Source of the DNA: Sandaracinaceae bacterium
GTDB lineage: Bacteria > Myxococcota_A > Polyangia > Polyangiales > Houyiibacteriaceae
DNA length: 64,000 nt
Reading direction: 5' to 3'
Assembly (NCBI GenBank): GCA_020633075.1
Contig: JACKEI010000001.1
Location: forward strand, 1,798,001-1,862,000
Part shown: positions 40,176 to 49,953 of the stretch, in pieces
How the letters are laid out: every line of letters begins with the position of its first letter
Numbering within the stretch: the first letter of the stretch is position 1
Notes under the pieces: model-generated
What the model was told of the DNA's origin: nothing
Database searches by the model: none
Seen by the model: only the letters and a program-made list of their open reading frames with translations
Position numbers and translations under genes: made by a program

Positions 40176-42928
40176 GCCGCACGCGCTCCATGAACGTGGG
40201 GGTGCTCGTCTTCACGCTGGCGCTCGCCGCGGCCGCGTGCGTGTACATCGCGCAGCAGGTCTGGCACCACGACCTGACCTGGGAGATGAACGGCGAGCGC
40301 TACGAGTTCCTCGCGTCGCGCGCGCTAGTCGCGCTCGGTCTGCTGCCGCTCTTGGGTTGGGTCGCCACGCTCTCGCTCGCGGACCTCCCACCTCTCCAGA
40401 AGTGGCTGGGGGTGCTCCTGCGGGCGGCGCTCATGGCCACGCTGGTCCTCGCGCTGGCGCGCCTCTCGCGCACCACGGACAGCGCCCGCATCAGCACCAT
40501 CTTCCTGGTGGACGTCTCCGACTCCGTCACGGACGCGGCCATCGCCGAGGCTCGCGAAAAGGTGCAGGCCGCGCTCGACGCGCGCGGTGAACACGACGTC
40601 CAGCTCATCACCTTCGCGCAGCACGCCCGCGTGGTGCAACTGGCGCGAGAAGAGACCGCGCTGCCCGAGACGCTGGAGCGCCACACGGACGCGACCCACC
40701 AGGACGCCGGCGCCGGGTCCAACCTGGCCGCCGCGCTCCAGCTGGCCTACGGGCTCTTCCCGCCCGGGCACCTGCGACGCGCCGTGCTGCTCACGGACGG
40801 CGGTCAGACCGAGGGTGACCTCCTGGCCGAGGCCAGCCGCGCCCACGACTTCGACGTACGGCTGTTCCACCACGTGTACACGCAGGGCGCGCCTCACGAG
40901 GTGGCTGTGCGCGATGTGGGGGTGCCCGAGCAGCTGCGCGTGGGGGACCCCTTCCCCGTCCGAGCACGCGTCTTCTCCAACTACGAGGCCGAGGCGCGCG
41001 TCCGCCTGTATCAGGGCGAGACCCTCAACGGCCTGGACTCGGTGCGCGACGTCACGCTCACCCCCGGGGACAACGAGATCGAGTTTCAGTCCGTGGTGCG
41101 GGTGGCGGGCCCCGTCACCTATCGGCTCGAGCTCCAGCCGCGCGGCGATGACCGCTTCCCCGCCAACAACCGCTTCGAGACCACGGCCGTCGTGCCGGGC
41201 AAGCCCAGCGTGCTCTACGTCGAGGGCGCCGCCGGGCGCGCCAACTACCTCAGCCGCGCGCTCGCCGCGGGTGACTTCGACGTGGACGTGCGCAGCGCAC
41301 GCTCCATCCCCACCAGCCCCCAAGAGCTGGAGCGCTTCGACTTCTTCATCTTGTCGGACGTGGCCGCCGACGAGGTCTCGATGAGCCAGATGGACGCCAT
41401 CGAGCGCTACGTCCGCGACCAGGGCGGCGGGTTCATGATGGCGGGAGGCGAGAGCGGCTTCGGGCTCGGCGGCTGGCAGGGCTCGCGCATGGAGCGCCTG
41501 CTGCCGGTGCGCATGGACGCCGAGCGACGGCGCAATCAGCCCTCGCTGGCGCTCGCCTTGGTCATCGACCGCAGCGGCTCCATGAGCGGTCAGAAGATGG
41601 AGCTGGCCAAGGAGGCGGCCCGCGCGACGGCCGAGATGCTGGGCGCCGACGATTACATCTCGGTCGTGGGCTTCGACTCACAGCCCGAGCGCATCGTGCG
41701 CATGCAGAGCGCCCGCAACCGCCTGCGCATCGTGCGCGACATCAGCCGCATGACCGCCCGCGGCGGGACGCAGATCTTCCCCGCGCTCGACATGGCCTAC
41801 CAAGACCTGGCCGTCACGCGGGCCCGCGTGAAGCACGTCATCTTGCTCACCGACGGGCAGGCCCCCGAGAGCGGCATCGCCGAGCTGGTGCAGGTCATGC
41901 GCGCCGAGGGCATCACGGTCACCACGGTGGGCCTCGGCTCGGACGTCAACCGCGTGCTGCTGGAGAGCGTCGCGTCCCTGGGCGGCGGGCGGAGCTACTT
42001 CACCAACGACCCACACAACGTGCCGCGCATCTTCATGCGCGAGACCACCACCGTCGCCCGCTCGGCCGCCGTCGAAGAGTACTTCCAGCCAATGGTCGTG
42101 CAGAACGCCGACTTCCTGCGTGGCATCGACATCCGCACGGCGCCGTATCTGCACGGCTACGTGGCCACGCGCCGCAAGCCCACCCCGGCGCAGGTGATCC
42201 TCCAGAGCGACCTGGGCGAGCCCATCTTGGCGCGCTGGCGGGTGGGTCTGGGCTGGTCCATGGCGTGGACCAGCGACGTGAAGAACCGCTGGGCGGTGGA
42301 GTGGCTGCGCTGGCCACAGTTCTCGCGCTTCTGGACGCAGCTCGTGCGGGAGCACATGCGACAGCGACGGCGCGAGACGCTGGACATGACGGCCGAGGTG
42401 CTCGACGGCGAGGTGCGCGTCACGGTGGACGCCATCGACGCGGGCGACCGCTTCATGAACGACCTCGAGTCCGTGCTCACCGTCGAAGGTCCCATGGGCG
42501 CGCCCGTGGCGCGGGCAGGCACGGACAACGCGCAGGCCCGCGCGCGCGAAACCCACGCGCTGCGGCAGACGGCGCCGGGCCTGTACGAGGCTCGCTTCCC
42601 CCTCGAGCGCTATGGCTCCTTCATGCTGACGGCGACGCACGAGCGCCAAGGCCGTCCCGTCGCCGAGAGCACGGCGCAGCTGGCCAACCCCTACCCGCGC
42701 GAGTACCTGACTTTCGAACCGAACCGCGCGCTGCTCGACCGGGCGACGGCCATCACCGGCGGTGGGGCGCTGGACGCCATCGACGCCCTGTTCGACGCCG
42801 GGGACGAGACCATACGATCTCACGAAGAGCTCTGGCCGCGCCTGTTGTTCCTGGCCCTCGGCCTGTTCCTGCTGGACTTGCTGCTCCGACGCGTGCGCCT
42901 CTTCGACCGCGACTTTCGCCGCGCTTGA
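40172..42928 (+). CDS. large membrane protein with two VWA domains and a glutamine-amidotransferase-like domain
   Basis: A 918-residue protein with N-terminal membrane helices, a first VWA-like domain ('FLVDVSDSVTDAAI'), a beta-rich insert, a class-I glutamine-amidotransferase-like domain ('SVLYVEGAAGRANYL', 'YVRDQGGGFMMAGGESGFG'), then a second VWA domain with a complete MIDAS ('LVIDRSGSMSGQKM', Asp near 466) and a terminal helix. No catalytic Cys is evident in the amidotransferase-like part, so it is probably a binding fold. This layout is known from MoxR operons. It is the last gene of the cluster that starts at 34142. Confidence 0.88.
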   Translation: MSRTRSMNVGVLVFTLALAAAACVYIAQQVWHHDLTWEMNGERYEFLASRALVALGLLPLLGWVATLSLADLPPLQKWLGVLLRAALMATLVLALARLSRTTDSARISTIFLVDVSDSVTDAAIAEAREKVQAALDARGEHDVQLITFAQHARVVQLAREETALPETLERHTDATHQDAGAGSNLAAALQLAYGLFPPGHLRRAVLLTDGGQTEGDLLAEASRAHDFDVRLFHHVYTQGAPHEVAVRDVGVPEQLRVGDPFPVRARVFSNYEAEARVRLYQGETLNGLDSVRDVTLTPGDNEIEFQSVVRVAGPVTYRLELQPRGDDRFPANNRFETTAVVPGKPSVLYVEGAAGRANYLSRALAAGDFDVDVRSARSIPTSPQELERFDFFILSDVAADEVSMSQMDAIERYVRDQGGGFMMAGGESGFGLGGWQGSRMERLLPVRMDAERRRNQPSLALALVIDRSGSMSGQKMELAKEAARATAEMLGADDYISVVGFDSQPERIVRMQSARNRLRIVRDISRMTARGGTQIFPALDMAYQDLAVTRARVKHVILLTDGQAPESGIAELVQVMRAEGITVTTVGLGSDVNRVLLESVASLGGGRSYFTNDPHNVPRIFMRETTTVARSAAVEEYFQPMVVQNADFLRGIDIRTAPYLHGYVATRRKPTPAQVILQSDLGEPILARWRVGLGWSMAWTSDVKNRWAVEWLRWPQFSRFWTQLVREHMRQRRRETLDMTAEVLDGEVRVTVDAIDAGDRFMNDLESVLTVEGPMGAPVARAGTDNAQARARETHALRQTAPGLYEARFPLERYGSFMLTATHERQGRPVAESTAQLANPYPREYLTFEPNRALLDRATAITGGGALDAIDALFDAGDETIRSHEELWPRLLFLALGLFLLDLLLRRVRLFDRDFRRA

Positions 42929-42952
42929 CTCGCGATTCGGCATGGTTACCAT
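42925..42952 (+). promoter_or_regulatory. sigma70-type promoter of the DksA-like gene
   Basis: TTGACT (42925-42930), 16-nt spacer, TACCAT (42947-42952). The -35 overlaps the stop codon of the preceding gene. The predicted leader is about 60 nt. Confidence 0.5.
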
Positions 42953-43021
42953 CGCTGGTCCCGCTGGCCCTGCCTCCCGAGGTCGAGCCCGCCAAAGCCG
43001 AACTGCTCGGAGCCGATCACG

Positions 43022-43384
43022 ATGAAGAAGAGCGAAATCAACCGCCTGCGCAAGATCCTCGAAGAGAAGCGCGAGAGCGTCATCCGTCGCGCCCGAGAGA
43101 CCATGGAAAACGACATGGCGCTGGACGTGAACGAGCTGCCCGACGAGATGGATCTCGCCAGCAGCGAGTACATGCAGTCGTTCACCCTCCGCCTGCGTGG
43201 CCGCGAGCGCGTGCTGCTCCAGAAGATCGATGTCGCCCTCAAGAAGATGGAGACGGACGAGTACGGAATGTGCGTCGAGTGTGAGGAGCCCATCTCCGTG
43301 AAGCGGCTGGAGGCGCGGCCCGAGACGGAGCTCTGCATCCGCTGCAAGGAAGACCAAGAGCGGCAAGAGCGGGACTTCACGTGA
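43022..43384 (+). CDS. dksA: DksA/TraR-family zinc-finger transcription factor
   Basis: A 120-residue DksA-type protein, which binds the RNA polymerase secondary channel and, with ppGpp, retunes promoters in starvation. The coiled-coil region is followed by a C4 zinc finger with Cys84, Cys87, Cys105 and Cys108 ('GMCVECEEPI' and 'LCIRCKEDQE'), the spacing of classic DksA. It is shorter at the N-terminus than E. coli DksA (151 residues). The coiled-coil tip carries 'EMDLASSEY'; the DxxDxA tip of DksA is only partly matched, so it may be a DksA-like paralogue. It overlaps the next gene by GTGA. Confidence 0.9.
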   Translation: MKKSEINRLRKILEEKRESVIRRARETMENDMALDVNELPDEMDLASSEYMQSFTLRLRGRERVLLQKIDVALKKMETDEYGMCVECEEPISVKRLEARPETELCIRCKEDQERQERDFT

Positions 43385-44130
43385 GCGCGGAGACGGCCGC
43401 AGAAGCCGTCCACGCTCCTGCAGAAGTAGCTGGTCGCTTCGTCGCAGCCCTCGCTGCCCGCGACGAAGCGTCGCTCCGAGAGCTGCTCGCGGCGGACGCA
43501 ACGTGGGTGCGCCCTGGGAAGCCCGACTGCGTCGGAACAGACGCGGTCTTCACGGCCTTCCGCGTGACCGCCGACAAGGTCCAGCAAGACGGTCCGCTGC
43601 GGGTGACCCGCGGATCGGAGGTGGCGTGGCCAAGTCGCGAGGGTGGAGCGGAAAACGACCCAGGGCGAGCGCGGGTGGACATCATCGACGTGAACGGTGA
43701 CGGGCGCGTCCAGACTTGGACGACCGTCTCGGACGATCGCAGCGAGGCCGCCCAGGCATCGGGGGCTCCCGCGCGCCGCCAGGCGCTGGCGCAGTATGTC
43801 GAGCGCGTGGGCCGCGCAGACGCAGAAGCCACGCTGCTTCTCTACTCCGGCGAGTGCGACGTGGAAGACCCCGTGGGGACACCGGTACATCGCGGTCGCG
43901 CGGCAGTCGAGACCTTCTATCGCGGCGGGCTGTCCGCCATCACCGGCACGTCGCCTCTGAGTGCCGCAGTCGTGTCGGGCAATGTAGGTGCCATCGCGTT
44001 TCGGGTGGAGCTCGCGCTCCCCGATCGCGCCATCGCCATCGAGGTCATCGACGTCATGACCTTCGACGACGACCACCTGTTTACGTCGATGCGGGCCTTC
44101 TGGGGCCGCGTGAATCGTCTAGCCCGCTAG
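43381..44130 (+). CDS. double SnoaL/NTF2-like protein
   Basis: A 249-residue soluble protein made of two NTF2-like cone folds. The first (about 12-115) begins 'AGRFVAALAARDEASLRELL'. The second (about 133-245) resembles ketosteroid isomerase-like proteins ('YVERVGRADAEATLLLYS', 'DVEDPVGTPVHRGRAAVETF'). A catalytic role cannot be assigned. The GTG start overlaps the dksA stop by 4 nt. The link to DksA suggests only co-expression. Confidence 0.7.
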   Translation: MSAETAAEAVHAPAEVAGRFVAALAARDEASLRELLAADATWVRPGKPDCVGTDAVFTAFRVTADKVQQDGPLRVTRGSEVAWPSREGGAENDPGRARVDIIDVNGDGRVQTWTTVSDDRSEAAQASGAPARRQALAQYVERVGRADAEATLLLYSGECDVEDPVGTPVHRGRAAVETFYRGGLSAITGTSPLSAAVVSGNVGAIAFRVELALPDRAIAIEVIDVMTFDDDHLFTSMRAFWGRVNRLAR

Positions 44131-44235
44131 GCCCGAACCCCTCACCACGGATGCATGGCGCCGGCCACCGGGGAGGCGGGGGCGACGAGGCTGCGTCAAG
44201 GGTGAGAGCAAGAATTTGCGAGTCGCAGAAGAAAC

Positions 44236-44270
44236 GCGCGCGTTACAAACGCGCGCAAGGCTGGTACAGT
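44236..44270 (+). promoter_or_regulatory. promoter of the cysteine-rich lipoprotein gene with an overlapping palindrome
   Basis: TTACAA (44243-44248), 16-nt spacer, TACAGT (44265-44270). A perfect inverted repeat, GCGCGCGTT-ACA-AACGCGCGC (44236-44256), covers the -35 element, an arrangement expected for an operator. It could also act as a hairpin ending the upstream transcript, but there is no T-run. Confidence 0.5.
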
Positions 44271-44301
44271 GCCCAGGTCGTTCGACTTCGAGAGGCGCCC
44301 C

Positions 44302-47300
44302 ATGCGTTTGGCCAGCACTACCACTATCCGAACCCTCATCACTCTGACTTTATTCGGAGGACTTCTCTCCGCGTGTGCGCAGGGCGCACCGGATGATGAG
44401 CCGGATCAGGGCCGGGACCAAGGAACCGGCCAGGATGTGGGCACCGACGTCGGTATGGACGCGGGTCCGATGACTGGGCTCTGTCAGGAGTGCGTCGTGG
44501 ACGACCAATGCCCTGACACCGCCGAGTGTGTCCAGTTTGGTGATGCCAAGCTGTGCCTCGAGCGCGTCGCCGGGGAGTTCTCGGAGTGCCCACGCACCTT
44601 CGAAGCCGCCCTGCTCGCCTCGCGCCCCGGCAACTACTACTGCCTTCCGACCGAGGGCTGCTGCATCGACGAGGACGACGACAACTACGGCGAGGGCGTG
44701 TTCTGCGATGGCCCGGACTGCAACGACATGGACGAGCTGGTGCACCCCGGCGCCGACGAGCTGTGCAACGGCGACGACGACAACTGCGACAACATCGCCG
44801 ACAACATGCCGATCGACTGCGCCATGCAGGGGTGTCGGTTCAACGGGACCATCTACGAGCAGTCGCCAACGGCCGCCTGCAACAACGGGCAGTGCGACCA
44901 GGTGACGATCACGGGCTGCGGTCTGTACTCGTGCGTTGGCGGCCTCGCCAACGGCGACGTCTGCGCGGGCACCTGCCTCGTCTCTGGCGTTCAGAACGAC
45001 GAGTACTGCATCCCCGGAGCCCACTGCGAGCTGGCTGGCTGCGTCATCGACTACCCGAACGGGTCCGCGTGCGGCGAGGACAGCGACTGCGCGAGCGACC
45101 ACTGCGAGAACGGCTTCTGCTGTGGCAACGGCGCCTGCTGCAACGTGGACAACGACTGCCCAGGCTACCCCGGCCAAGGCGTCATCTGCGACGACCGCCC
45201 GATGTGTCAGGGGACCATCGGCTCGGTGATGTGCGGCGCCAACAAGGAGTGCGCGACGATCAACGGCGCCGCCAACGACTCGGGCTGCACCAGCAGCATC
45301 GAGGCGAACAACTGCGGCCCCTACCCTTCCATCTATTGCAGCGGTGGCACCAACCAGAGCGCCCCGGCTTGCGCGACCTCGTGCAACGTGGACGCCGAGT
45401 GCGACGCGAACGCGCACTGCGACAACAACCTGTGTCTGTTGGACCTCCCCGACGGCAACGCGTGTGACGAGAACTCGGACTGCACCAACTCGCACTGTCA
45501 GAATGGCTTCTGCTGCTCTGGCGGGGACTGCTGCGCCATGGCGAGCGACTGCCCCAACACCTACCGCTCCGCCTCCACGTGCGTCGACCCGTCCACCTGT
45601 CAGGGCACCCGCTCGGACGCCACCTGCGTCGCCAACGTGTGTGGCACCGTCGCGGGCATCCAGGACGACACGGGCTGCGGCAGCATGACTCAGGCGGACG
45701 ACTGCGCGTCTTTCCCGTCCGTGTTCTGCAACGGCATGGCCACGCAGACGCGGCCGATGTGCGCGACGGCCTGCACGCTGGACAGCCAGTGCGACGTGGG
45801 CTCGCACTGCGACGGGGTGTGCCTCCCGAACGTCCCGAACGGCGGCGTGTGCGACGAGGCCTCGGACTGCAGCTCGGGCCACTGCCAGAACAACTTCTGC
45901 TGCGCCAGCGGTGACTGCTGCTCGACGCCGACCAACTGCCCGGCCAGCTATCGCGTCGCGAGCGCGTGCGGCAACGCAACGACCTGTCAGGGAACGCGCT
46001 CGGACGCGACCTGTCAGATGAACCAGTGTGGCACCGCGGCTGGTATCCCCGACGACTCCGGGTGCACGTCCTCCAGCGTGTCCAGCAACTGCGGCAGCTA
46101 CCCCAGCGTCACCTGCAATGGTGCCGTCGACCAGTCGGCGCCTATCTGTGCCACCAGCTGCTCGGCGGACGGTGACTGCGACGCCAACGCGCACTGCGAC
46201 AACGGGCAGTGTCTGCTGGACGTCCCCAACGGCGACGCCTGCGACGAAGACTCCGACTGCATCGCCAACCACTGCCAGAACGGCTTCTGCTGCGCGTCCG
46301 GGGACTGCTGCGCCACGGCCGCCAGCTGCCCGGCGAGCTACCGCAGCGTCGCGACCTGCACCTCCGTCGCCACCTGCCAGGGCTCGCGCACCGACGCGAC
46401 CTGCACCATGAACCAGTGCGGCACCACCCCGCCCATCGATGACGACCGCGGCTGCGCCGCAGGCATGTTGGCCATGATGTGCGGCCTGAACCCCAGCGTG
46501 TACTGCTCCGGCACGGAGAGCCAGGTCGCGCCAGTGTGCTCCGCGGCCTGTACGCTCGACACGGACTGTGTTGCTTCCGCGCACTGCGACACCACCTGCG
46601 TGGCAGACCTCCCGAACGGCTCGAGCTGCGACGAGGACTCCGACTGCATCGCCAACCACTGCCAGAACGGCTTCTGCTGCGCGTCTGGGGACTGCTGCTC
46701 CACAGCCGCGAGCTGCCCGAGCAGCTACGGCTCGCTGCCGGTCTGCAACACGCCCGCCACCTGTCAGGGCACGCGCTCCAACGCGACGTGCAGCGGCGCG
46801 AACCAGTGCGGCACCCAGATGAACGTCGACGACGACAGCGCGTGCAACACGTTCACGGTCGCCAACACCTGCGGCTTCTTCCCGAGCGTCAACTGCAACG
46901 GACAGGTCGTCCAGTCCCCGCCGACCTGCAGCACAGGCTGCACCAACGACGCGGACTGTGACGCGAACGCGCACTGCGACGGCGGCAGCTGCTTGCCGGA
47001 CCTCGCCGACGGCAACAGCTGCGACGAAGCGTCGGACTGCATCTCGAGCCACTGTCAGAACAACTACTGCTGCTCTGGCGGCGACTGCTGCGCGACCGCG
47101 AGCAACTGCCCCGCGAGCTACGCGGCGCCCGCGACCTGCGTCGACCCGGCCACCTGCCAGGGGACGCGCTCGGACGCGGTGTGCTCCGGCAACGTCTGTG
47201 GGACCACGACCAACGTCCCCGACGACACAGCGTGCAATGCGGGCGTGCTCGCCAGCGACTGCGGCCCCTACCCCAGCCGCTACTGCAACGGACTGGCCGC

Positions 47301-49779
47301 GCAGGTAGCGCCTGTGTGTGGCGGCAGCTGCAGCACGAACGCGAACTGCGACGTGGACGCCCACTGCCGCGGAGGCCTGTGCGTGCCTGACCTCGCGGAC
47401 GGTGGGTCGTGCGCCATGGTGGGCGCAGCCGCCTGCATCAGCGGCATCTGCAACAACAACTTCTGCTGCTCCGGTGGGACCTGCTGCTCCACAGCCACGG
47501 ACTGCCCCGCGTCCTTCCGCACGGCGCCAGTGTGCGACAACGCGGCCACCTGCCAGGGCACTCGCAGCGACGCGACCTGCGTGGCGTCCTCGTGTGGCAC
47601 CACGCCCAACGTCCCCGACGACACCGCGTGTTCGGCCTCCACCGTCGCCAACACGTGCGGCGCCTACCCGAGCGTCATGTGCAATGGCTCGGCCACCCAG
47701 ACCACGCCCATCTGCTCGATGACGTGCACCGCGGACGGCGACTGCGACGCGAACGCCCACTGCGACTCCAACGTCTGCTTCCCGGACCTGGCGGACGGCA
47801 ACGTCTGCGACGAGGACTCGGACTGCATCACCTCGCACTGCCAGAACGGCCGCTGCTGCATGAGCGGCGACTGCTGCTCGGCCCCGGGGCAGTGCCCGGC
47901 GAGCTACCACTCGGACCCCGTCTGTCAGAGCCCCGGCGTGTGTGACGGGCGCCGCTTCGACGCGACCTGCAACAGCTTCATCTGTGGCACGTCGGCCGAG
48001 ATCGACGACGACAGCGCCTGCACCATGGCCACCCTGGCCAACGGCTGCGGCACCTACTCGGACGTGTACTGCAACGGCCAGGTCAACCAGTCGGCGCCCT
48101 CCTGCTTGACGAGCTGCAGCAGCAACTCGCAGTGCGACAGCGGCGCGAACTGCATGGCGCCCAACTGCGTGACCAACGGGACCTCGGGTGACCCCTGCAC
48201 GTCCGACAACCAGTGCATGAGCAACCACTGTCAGAACGGCTTCTGCTGCGCGTCGGGTGACTGCTGCTCGGTGGCGGCCAACTGCCCGGCCAGCTACCGG
48301 AGCGCTCCGACCTGCGACACCCCGTCGACCTGTCAGGGCACACGCGATGACGCCGTCTGCACGGCCCAGAAGCAGTGCGCGACGACCGTGGACATCGCGG
48401 ACGACACCGCCTGCACGACGTCCGTGACCGCGAACCTGTGCGGCTTCTACACCAACCTGCTCTGCACGGGTGGGGCCATGCAGAGCGCACCCACCTGCCC
48501 GTCGTCGTGTACCAACTCCAGCCAGTGCGACGCTGGCGCGTACTGCAACGGCTCGGGCCAGTGCGCTCCGCTGCGCACGCAGGGGCAGACCTGCAGCGCT
48601 GCGTCCGACTGCGTCGGCGGGCTCGCCTGCGCGGACGGCGTGTGCTGCGGCACCAGCTGCACCGGACTCTGCCAAGCGTGCAACCTCGCGGGAAGCCTCG
48701 GCACCTGCACCAACATCCCGGTCGGTCAGGACCCAGCGAACGAGTGTGGTGCGCTGTCGTGCACGGGGTACTTCTCGGGCTGGGGCGGACCCAACGGCGA
48801 TCAGTGCAGCACGGTCCAGAACGCGGCCGCCAATGCTGTGGACTGCAACGGCGCCGGCGCCTGCGAGACGGCCGCTCAGGTCTGCCCGACGCAGCCCGCG
48901 AGCACGCTGGTGCTGGACTGCGACAACACGTGTCAGACGAGGAACCTGTCGACCTGCGTGAACCAAGTGGCTCCCGTGTGTGACTCGTTCACGCCGACCC
49001 CCTCGACCCAGAGCTGCAACCAGGGTGTCTGCCAGCAGACCATCCAGCGTTGCATCGCGGGCGTGCCGCAGAGCTGCCCAGCCTTCATGTCGCACCCCAA
49101 CTACAACCCGAACGACATCTGCGACGGCCTCGACAACGACTGCGACGGAGTGCCGGACGATGGCGCCGCAGGGCTGTGCTCGCTCCCGAACGCGACGGCC
49201 TCCTGCGGTGGCGTGGCGGGCTGCCAGGTCGCGTCCTGCATGGGTTCTTACCTGAACCCCAACATGCTCAACCCCGACGGCTGCGAGTGTCTGCCCGAGG
49301 CAATCGGCTCCAACACATGCGCTGCGGCGCTCTCGGGCGCTGCGTTGCACACGCTCTCCGAGGGCCAGTCGCAAGCGAGCGGCGTCATCGGCAACCTCGA
49401 CACCATGACGGACGGCGACTGGTACAAGGTGGTCTACACGAACGGCCCGAACCCCGGGTACCGCCCGCAGCTGTCGTTTGCCAGCCGCTCGAGCACGGAC
49501 ATCGTGTTCGACGTGTACCAGGACAACTGCTCCACGACCGCGCCTGGTCTGGCGGGCTCGCGCTCCGGAACCTCCTGTTCCGGCACCGGCAACGCGCCCA
49601 TCAACATCAGCGCTTACGAGATGGACGCCTACGAGTCGACGGCCTTCTGCTCGCAGGTCAACGACAACGGCACCGTCTGCAACGGCGCCCCGACGCGCAC
49701 CTTCCTCATCTTCGTCCACCGCCTGGCAGGCAGCGCACCCACCTGCGCCACCTACACCATCTCGCTCTCGAACGGCTGA
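44302..49779 (+). CDS. giant cysteine-rich repeat lipoprotein with MopE-like metal-binding motifs
   Basis: An 1825-residue secreted lipoprotein (signal peptide with lipobox 'LLSAC', Cys near 23), followed by an acidic linker. A MopE-type putative metal-binding segment lies near residues 135-175 ('DEDDDNYGEGVFCDGPDCND', 'GDDDNCD'), and a second near the end ('ICDGLDNDCDGVPDDG'). Between them are nine tandem repeats of about 130 residues with a strict Cys pattern ('HCQNGFCCASGDCC', 'TCQGTRSDATC', 'SDC'). A C-terminal domain of about 170 residues resembles pre-peptidase C-terminal beta sandwiches. The many disulfides imply an extracellular, stable fibre or adhesin; function unknown. ATG 44302 is chosen for its signal peptide. 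A terminator follows. Confidence 0.85.
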   Translation: MRLASTTTIRTLITLTLFGGLLSACAQGAPDDEPDQGRDQGTGQDVGTDVGMDAGPMTGLCQECVVDDQCPDTAECVQFGDAKLCLERVAGEFSECPRTFEAALLASRPGNYYCLPTEGCCIDEDDDNYGEGVFCDGPDCNDMDELVHPGADELCNGDDDNCDNIADNMPIDCAMQGCRFNGTIYEQSPTAACNNGQCDQVTITGCGLYSCVGGLANGDVCAGTCLVSGVQNDEYCIPGAHCELAGCVIDYPNGSACGEDSDCASDHCENGFCCGNGACCNVDNDCPGYPGQGVICDDRPMCQGTIGSVMCGANKECATINGAANDSGCTSSIEANNCGPYPSIYCSGGTNQSAPACATSCNVDAECDANAHCDNNLCLLDLPDGNACDENSDCTNSHCQNGFCCSGGDCCAMASDCPNTYRSASTCVDPSTCQGTRSDATCVANVCGTVAGIQDDTGCGSMTQADDCASFPSVFCNGMATQTRPMCATACTLDSQCDVGSHCDGVCLPNVPNGGVCDEASDCSSGHCQNNFCCASGDCCSTPTNCPASYRVASACGNATTCQGTRSDATCQMNQCGTAAGIPDDSGCTSSSVSSNCGSYPSVTCNGAVDQSAPICATSCSADGDCDANAHCDNGQCLLDVPNGDACDEDSDCIANHCQNGFCCASGDCCATAASCPASYRSVATCTSVATCQGSRTDATCTMNQCGTTPPIDDDRGCAAGMLAMMCGLNPSVYCSGTESQVAPVCSAACTLDTDCVASAHCDTTCVADLPNGSSCDEDSDCIANHCQNGFCCASGDCCSTAASCPSSYGSLPVCNTPATCQGTRSNATCSGANQCGTQMNVDDDSACNTFTVANTCGFFPSVNCNGQVVQSPPTCSTGCTNDADCDANAHCDGGSCLPDLADGNSCDEASDCISSHCQNNYCCSGGDCCATASNCPASYAAPATCVDPATCQGTRSDAVCSGNVCGTTTNVPDDTACNAGVLASDCGPYPSRYCNGLAAQVAPVCGGSCSTNANCDVDAHCRGGLCVPDLADGGSCAMVGAAACISGICNNNFCCSGGTCCSTATDCPASFRTAPVCDNAATCQGTRSDATCVASSCGTTPNVPDDTACSASTVANTCGAYPSVMCNGSATQTTPICSMTCTADGDCDANAHCDSNVCFPDLADGNVCDEDSDCITSHCQNGRCCMSGDCCSAPGQCPASYHSDPVCQSPGVCDGRRFDATCNSFICGTSAEIDDDSACTMATLANGCGTYSDVYCNGQVNQSAPSCLTSCSSNSQCDSGANCMAPNCVTNGTSGDPCTSDNQCMSNHCQNGFCCASGDCCSVAANCPASYRSAPTCDTPSTCQGTRDDAVCTAQKQCATTVDIADDTACTTSVTANLCGFYTNLLCTGGAMQSAPTCPSSCTNSSQCDAGAYCNGSGQCAPLRTQGQTCSAASDCVGGLACADGVCCGTSCTGLCQACNLAGSLGTCTNIPVGQDPANECGALSCTGYFSGWGGPNGDQCSTVQNAAANAVDCNGAGACETAAQVCPTQPASTLVLDCDNTCQTRNLSTCVNQVAPVCDSFTPTPSTQSCNQGVCQQTIQRCIAGVPQSCPAFMSHPNYNPNDICDGLDNDCDGVPDDGAAGLCSLPNATASCGGVAGCQVASCMGSYLNPNMLNPDGCECLPEAIGSNTCAAALSGAALHTLSEGQSQASGVIGNLDTMTDGDWYKVVYTNGPNPGYRPQLSFASRSSTDIVFDVYQDNCSTTAPGLAGSRSGTSCSGTGNAPINISAYEMDAYESTAFCSQVNDNGTVCNGAPTRTFLIFVHRLAGSAPTCATYTISLSNG
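45060..48580 (+). repeat. nine tandem ~390-bp coding repeats
   Basis: The motif NG/NN-x-CC-x-x-G-x-CC recurs with a spacing of about 390 bp, encoded near 45115, 45505, 45895, 46285, 46672, 47065, 47455, 47849 and 48240. Each unit codes for about 130 residues and contains about 17-19 cysteines. Units 4 and 5 are the most alike and the first and seventh the most diverged. Homologous recombination between units could change their number. Confidence 0.85.
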
Positions 49780-49804
49780 GCTAGGCGCACCCGACCACTG
49801 AGAG

Positions 49805-49833
49805 AGCCCTCCTCGCGGAGGGCTTTCTCGTTT
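49805..49833 (+). terminator. intrinsic terminator after the cysteine-rich lipoprotein
   Basis: AGCCCTCC (49805-49812) and GGAGGGCT (49817-49824) pair around a 4-nt loop, followed by TTCTCGTTT. It lies 26 nt past the stop codon. Confidence 0.75.
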
Positions 49834-49953
49834 CCGCGACCCCAGACTGCGGCGACGCGTTCACAAGCCCATGCGCTCCCCGCGACGCCGTGGGAGCGTA
49901 CGACGGCGCCCCGACGACCGCGCGCCTGCCCCGCCACCGACGCGCGCTCGGGT

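Noticed and set aside
44350..49719. 1789-codon open frame on the minus strand
   Set aside because: It is the mirror of the cysteine-rich lipoprotein gene. High GC with strong third-position bias keeps the antisense frame free of stops; its translation is Val/Arg/Ala-rich with no motif.
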